This document shows, piece after piece, positions 60,068 to 64,000 of a stretch of DNA of 64,000 nt. The stretch is taken from contig VWZS01000638.1 in assembly GCA_013397075.1 (NCBI GenBank), forward strand, positions 756,847 through 820,846, written 5' to 3'. The position numbers and the translations under genes were made by a program. The stretch is from Rhabdornis inornatus (lineage: Eukaryota > Chordata > Aves > Passeriformes > Rhabdornithidae). The first letter of the stretch is position 1, and each line of letters starts with the position of its first letter. The notes beneath the pieces are model-generated. The model was not told where the DNA came from and did not search any database. It saw nothing but the letters and a program-made list of their open reading frames with translations.

Positions 60068-63000
60068 GTTCAAGCTGTCACTCAGGGACTCACAGACTAT
60101 CTTCCAGCCCATCGCAGGAGAGGGATGCTATCCTGTTTGGAAATTGGCTGTCTCTGGCCTTGAAGTCTCCAAATAGCAAGAAGGGTGAAACTTCATCTTC
60201 TTTCCTCCCACACCTTTCCTTTTACAGGAAACAGCAACTTCCAAGTAACCATGGTCTGTAAGAGGATTCCTCCTCTGCCCTTCCCTTCTCTCAGTTCCTA
60301 GAGCCACTTCCTTTTTACTTCTTCCTCTTAGAACTGTGAATCTCTCACAGTGTGTGTGTGTATATAGGTATGTTTATATGGATGCCTCTCTTCTGCATTT
60401 CTTTTTTCCATGTAAAGCACCGCAGAACAACTCCTGTATGATCTGGCCTAAAAGGGAAGGTCATTTCCTTGACCTTCCTTCCTAAACAGGTAACAGCTGT
60501 GGCTATAACTCAGCTTAAGTCAGGCCACAATATTAGTGTTTTTCAAGCAAGACAACCACTCTCAACTGCTTGAGAGTTACCCCTTTTCCCCAGGATGACC
60601 TGGAGAAGGAGGTAGCTACTCAGCCCCCAGCTGAGAATAAGGTGCCTTTATATGAACTTAGGCTAATTTGGGGCATCAGTGGAGCAAATGGTTTGAGAAG
60701 ATAGAAACTGGGGACTGAGTCATGTCATTCAGGGGTCTGAAGCTGGGGAATGTATAACCCCATACTAACTGTTGCATCTTCAGGTAATTTTTCTTTTCTG
60801 GCAATGACTCATTCATTTATAAACCGATGCCAGTCACTTTTCTAACCTCATTGCTAATAAGCAGCAGAGCAGAAATACTTTCTAACCAGAAAATGCTCTT
60901 CAGTGTAATACAGATTTTCAGTACTGCTGTGCTGGGGCCTAAAACTTGTGAACCTAATGAATGCACAGACATACACAGTAAGCTTCCTCCATATTACATT
61001 TACATCTCTTGCCTGCACTGAGCAAATGTACGGGGGGAGGTAAAAACCTGATAGGATTTAAATACACGGTACTTGAGCAAAGTATCCCTGAAATCCTGTG
61101 CAAACTGTGTTGCTAATGCTTTTTCATACTCAGGAGAGGATGAGGAATCTCACTGCTCATAATTCTTTTATTTTCACTCTTGGAGCACCAATCTCATCCC
61201 AAAAGCCCCTCACCTCATTTTGCTTCTCAGCCTCCACCTCTGCCCTTGGCCACCTACTGCCCTGACCCAAATACACATTGAAATAAATGTAGGAAGACAT
61301 AGAAAATGCTCCTAGTGTATAAGTGTGACTGCAGTGCACTCTCCTTCGCTGGCCACCTCTTGCTAGAGTAACATCTGCGGGTCACCACACCACTGCTCCT
61401 ATGAGCTGCTGCTGCTGTTTTGTCATTGGAGCTGAAAAGAACAGCACCCTCTCCCTGCTCTGCTTCCTTTGCTCTTCGTGAGGAAGTGACTTGAGTGGGA
61501 GGAGAGAAAGAAGGGCAAACACCATACCACAGAAGTAATCAAGTAGAAGCAGAGCCCAAACTTTATGCTTTTCATACATGGGCAAACAGCCAGCTCTTAT
61601 TGCAGCTGGCTCTGGCTGTAGCCCTGTGAACTGTACCTTTAGTCACATTGCCACTGAAGCTCCTTGTCACCATACTGAGCTTGGTTACATCCCAGCCCCC
61701 GAGCTGAGCACAGGTATCTTTACCAAAACACTGTGTGTCTTTTATGTACTACAGAGATGGAGTCTGAAGTGCTACAGCCAACAGCTGCAATAGGAGGGTT
61801 TTGATTTCTTGTAAATAAATAGTTCTTTTTGAGTAAAACAACCTGGCTATTTGTATCTGTTTCAGGCTTGCCCTGGTACAGTAAATACAAGAGTGACCTT
61901 GATTTTTCATATCATTTCACCAGACTGCAGCCTTAACAAGCCTTACTGTGCTTATAAAGCTTAAGAGGAGAAAAATAGACAGCAGAAAATCCTGTGACAG
62001 GCTTGTTTTGGTGGTGATGAGAGAGAAACAGTAGCAGGAGAAGAAAGGGAAAAAAAAACGCCAAAAAACCCATAAACCCAACACCTGCAACCAACCTACA
62101 AGTGGGGAGAGTGTGACTTCCAAGCCACTCCCCATCCTCACAGTATTACTGAAACTACTCTGAGAGCAAGTATGAAGAAGGTAGGGATTAGTTTAGGATT
62201 TTCTACTGGGTTTAAAAGAAGAAGGTTTGTGATGTTCATGTTAGAGTTCCCAGATGACTTCAGGTGGTAGTACATGGACTGGTAACAAGTGTGTTTGCAC
62301 ACTGCCTCCTCTCTGCAAGCCCTGAAAGAAAGCACCTGGGAACTCCATCTTAGCCCCATTTGAAGTGTTATTTGTTTCCAAACGGTAAGGTATTGCTTTT
62401 GGGGAGGTCAGCCCCAGGCATTGGACTACATGGCACTGGGTGGTGCAAATGCCCACAGAGTAAAGGTTTGCTCAAATGGGTAAGTTACAGAGTAGAGGGG
62501 GTGGAGGGAAAGGGGAGCAAAGTTCTAAAATCATGTCCCTCTGGAGGTTATGTGGAGAAGGATGAGGTGAGTTACCCCAGTTTGGGCAGGACCTGTGTCA
62601 GAGCTGGTGGTTGACCACTGAGTCCTGGTCAGCAGCCACATCACCATGGCTCTGCTTCTGTTTCCTGCCTGCACAGCACTGCCTGGGTTGTGGGCAGTGC
62701 CCCTGAGGGTGAATGGGACTACCTGCATCCAGTGGACTGCTCTTCCCTTCATGGGGATCACTGATGGGTTTAAAAGCTGCAGCAGCCTTGGGAAAATTAC
62801 ATTTACCTTTTTCTCCCCCAAGTTTTGTTTGCTCTTTTACACCAGAACCAGAGCCCCTCATCTGAGGGGTGGCACCAGCTGGTGGAAGAACAGTGCTTCC
62901 AACCCTGGTACCTGCCTCTCGCTGCTGCTCACATACTCATCTCTGATCCAAAACACCCTTAATGAATTGATCCCTGCCCGTGGACACACAGGTTCCTTCC

Positions 63001-64000
63001 TTTCCAGCCACCAAGACAAAACAGATCTGCAGGAGTAATTACTGTCAGTGCCCCATCTTTGCCATCTAGGAGCTGTTTCCAGAGAGAGGAGAGGGGGCTG
63101 AAGGCATTGGCTCAGCACTCAGTTGTGACACTTGATTTTTCACCTCTCAGACACAGATGAGGTAAAAGGAAACAGCATGAGACTTCTCCCTTCCTTGGTC
63201 TACCAAAGACTTCTCTTTGCTGGGGAAAGGCTCCCTGTTCGGTTCCTTGCAAACAGCCCTTTGTTACAAATCTTCTTGGGCCTGGAGGCACGTAACCGGG
63301 CATATTTTATCCACTTGGTTAATAAATAAACAAAGCTCTCCTGTGACAGCCAGCCCTTCTGACTCCACACAGGGACGCAGGGCTCCTCTCAGAGCAAGGC
63401 CAGCATCATGAGCCGCAGCTGGGCAGGAAGGTGCTGTGCTGGCACAAGGCAAGGGAACATCCCCAGCTTTGAGAAGATAAAGGAGGAGCTGGCGTGTCTG
63501 CTCAGAGCAAAATAAAAAATACTTAGGGAAATAGTAAGAAGTTTTCAATAGAGAAAACACTAGGGAGGGTCTAGTCTGAGGAGATTGTTTAGGCTGAAAT
63601 ACAGGCTTTTCTGTTTCAAATTAGATGCCAGGTAGGGAGTACAGACACGGTGAATCTCCTGTTGGATGCACCATGAGCACAATATTGGTTTACCGTCCCT
63701 TCTCCTAGGTGATTTACACACAAAGGAACTTAGCAAAGAACTATCTTTGCTTGAGTTCTGTAAAACCAAAACCCAGCCTGGCCTGACTATCCCAAAGGTG
63801 GGACAAAGCCAAAAGCTTTTAGCTAGATGTCTCTTGCTTTCCAAGACTTGGTAGTCTTGGTAAAATAAAGCTGAGATTCAATTAATCCTGATGTTGGTTT
63901 TGAAAAAAAAATCCTGCTGAATTTTGATTCTGAAAAAAACAACTTCAAATCCCAAGGGTCCTTGGGAAAGAAATTAACAACTGCTTAAAATAGTATAACT

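Larger units (their letters stand above)
19567..64000 (-). other. HIPK2: Large HIPK2 intron, at least 44.4 kb (partial)
   Basis: It runs from the acceptor gacctcttccttcacag at 19583-19567 to beyond the window end. In human the preceding exon is a single block of about 1.1 kb encoding residues 1-368. No such open frame exists here, so the exon lies outside. All open frames inside are short, AT/GC-composition driven or repeat-derived, and none has a recognisable domain. Features inside are listed separately: old CR1 and MIR-like elements, simple repeats, and candidate regulatory patches. Confidence 0.88.
51350..64000. other. Intronic sequence without genes, distal block
   Basis: No coding exon of HIPK2 or another gene is recognised. 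Contents are T14 at 52502-52515, A18 at 60050-60067, a short TG/TA microsatellite at 60350-60366, and a possible MIR-like tail at 59860-59945. The stretch 55790-56600 is relatively GC-rich with chance open frames on both strands. Confidence 0.65.

Noticed and set aside
1..64000. CRISPR arrays, operons, phage or other prokaryotic systems
   Set aside because: None is seen. The split, intron-bearing HIPK2 gene and CR1 repeat show vertebrate nuclear DNA.

Overview
The window is vertebrate nuclear DNA, most likely from a bird. It holds the middle of one protein-coding gene, HIPK2 (homeodomain-interacting protein kinase 2), on the minus strand, and the rest is intron. Evidence for a bird is a degraded CR1 LINE (26040-26930) with the CR1 reverse-transcriptase and 3'-end layout, a few old MIR/CORE-like SINE remnants, no mammalian Alu/B1/L1-type repeats, and low repeat density. 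The species cannot be named. There are no bacterial-type genes, operons, CRISPR arrays or recognisable RNA genes.

Nine consecutive coding exons read from high to low coordinate: 19566-19443, 17357-17238, 16538-16452, 15363-15179, 11457-11295, 8758-8539, 7035-6914, 2684-2542 and 2205-2029. All have GT-AG junctions, compatible phases and no in-frame stops. They sum to 1,341 nt and match human HIPK2 from about residue 368 to 811 (human 1,198-residue numbering, from memory). They cover the kinase C-lobe from the APE motif onward, the post-kinase linker, and part of the cofactor-binding region up to the RKSK nuclear-localisation motif. The large exon with the N-terminus, kinase N-lobe and catalytic loop lies beyond 64000. 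The remaining C-terminal exons lie before position 1.

From 19567 to 64000 is one intron of at least 44 kb. It holds CR1 and MIR-like remnants, a G-quadruplex-forming GGGAGA repeat (about 28353-28412), a CCAT microsatellite (51292-51349), a 33-base poly-A run (41797-41829), and candidate regulatory clusters. The best of these are three octamer (ATGCAAAT) sites within 130 bp at 38237-38365, and a patch at 51010-51290 with two TTCNNNGAA palindromes, a TATAAATA box and dense CpGs.

I found no new multi-gene system. The most useful observations are (1) an internal 3' splice site at 8665, with a branch-point-like TACTAAA ahead of it, that would reproduce the known human isoform lacking 27 residues; (2) a four-residue extension at the start of that same exon; and (3) a sharp rise in GC at third codon positions in the most 3' exon.
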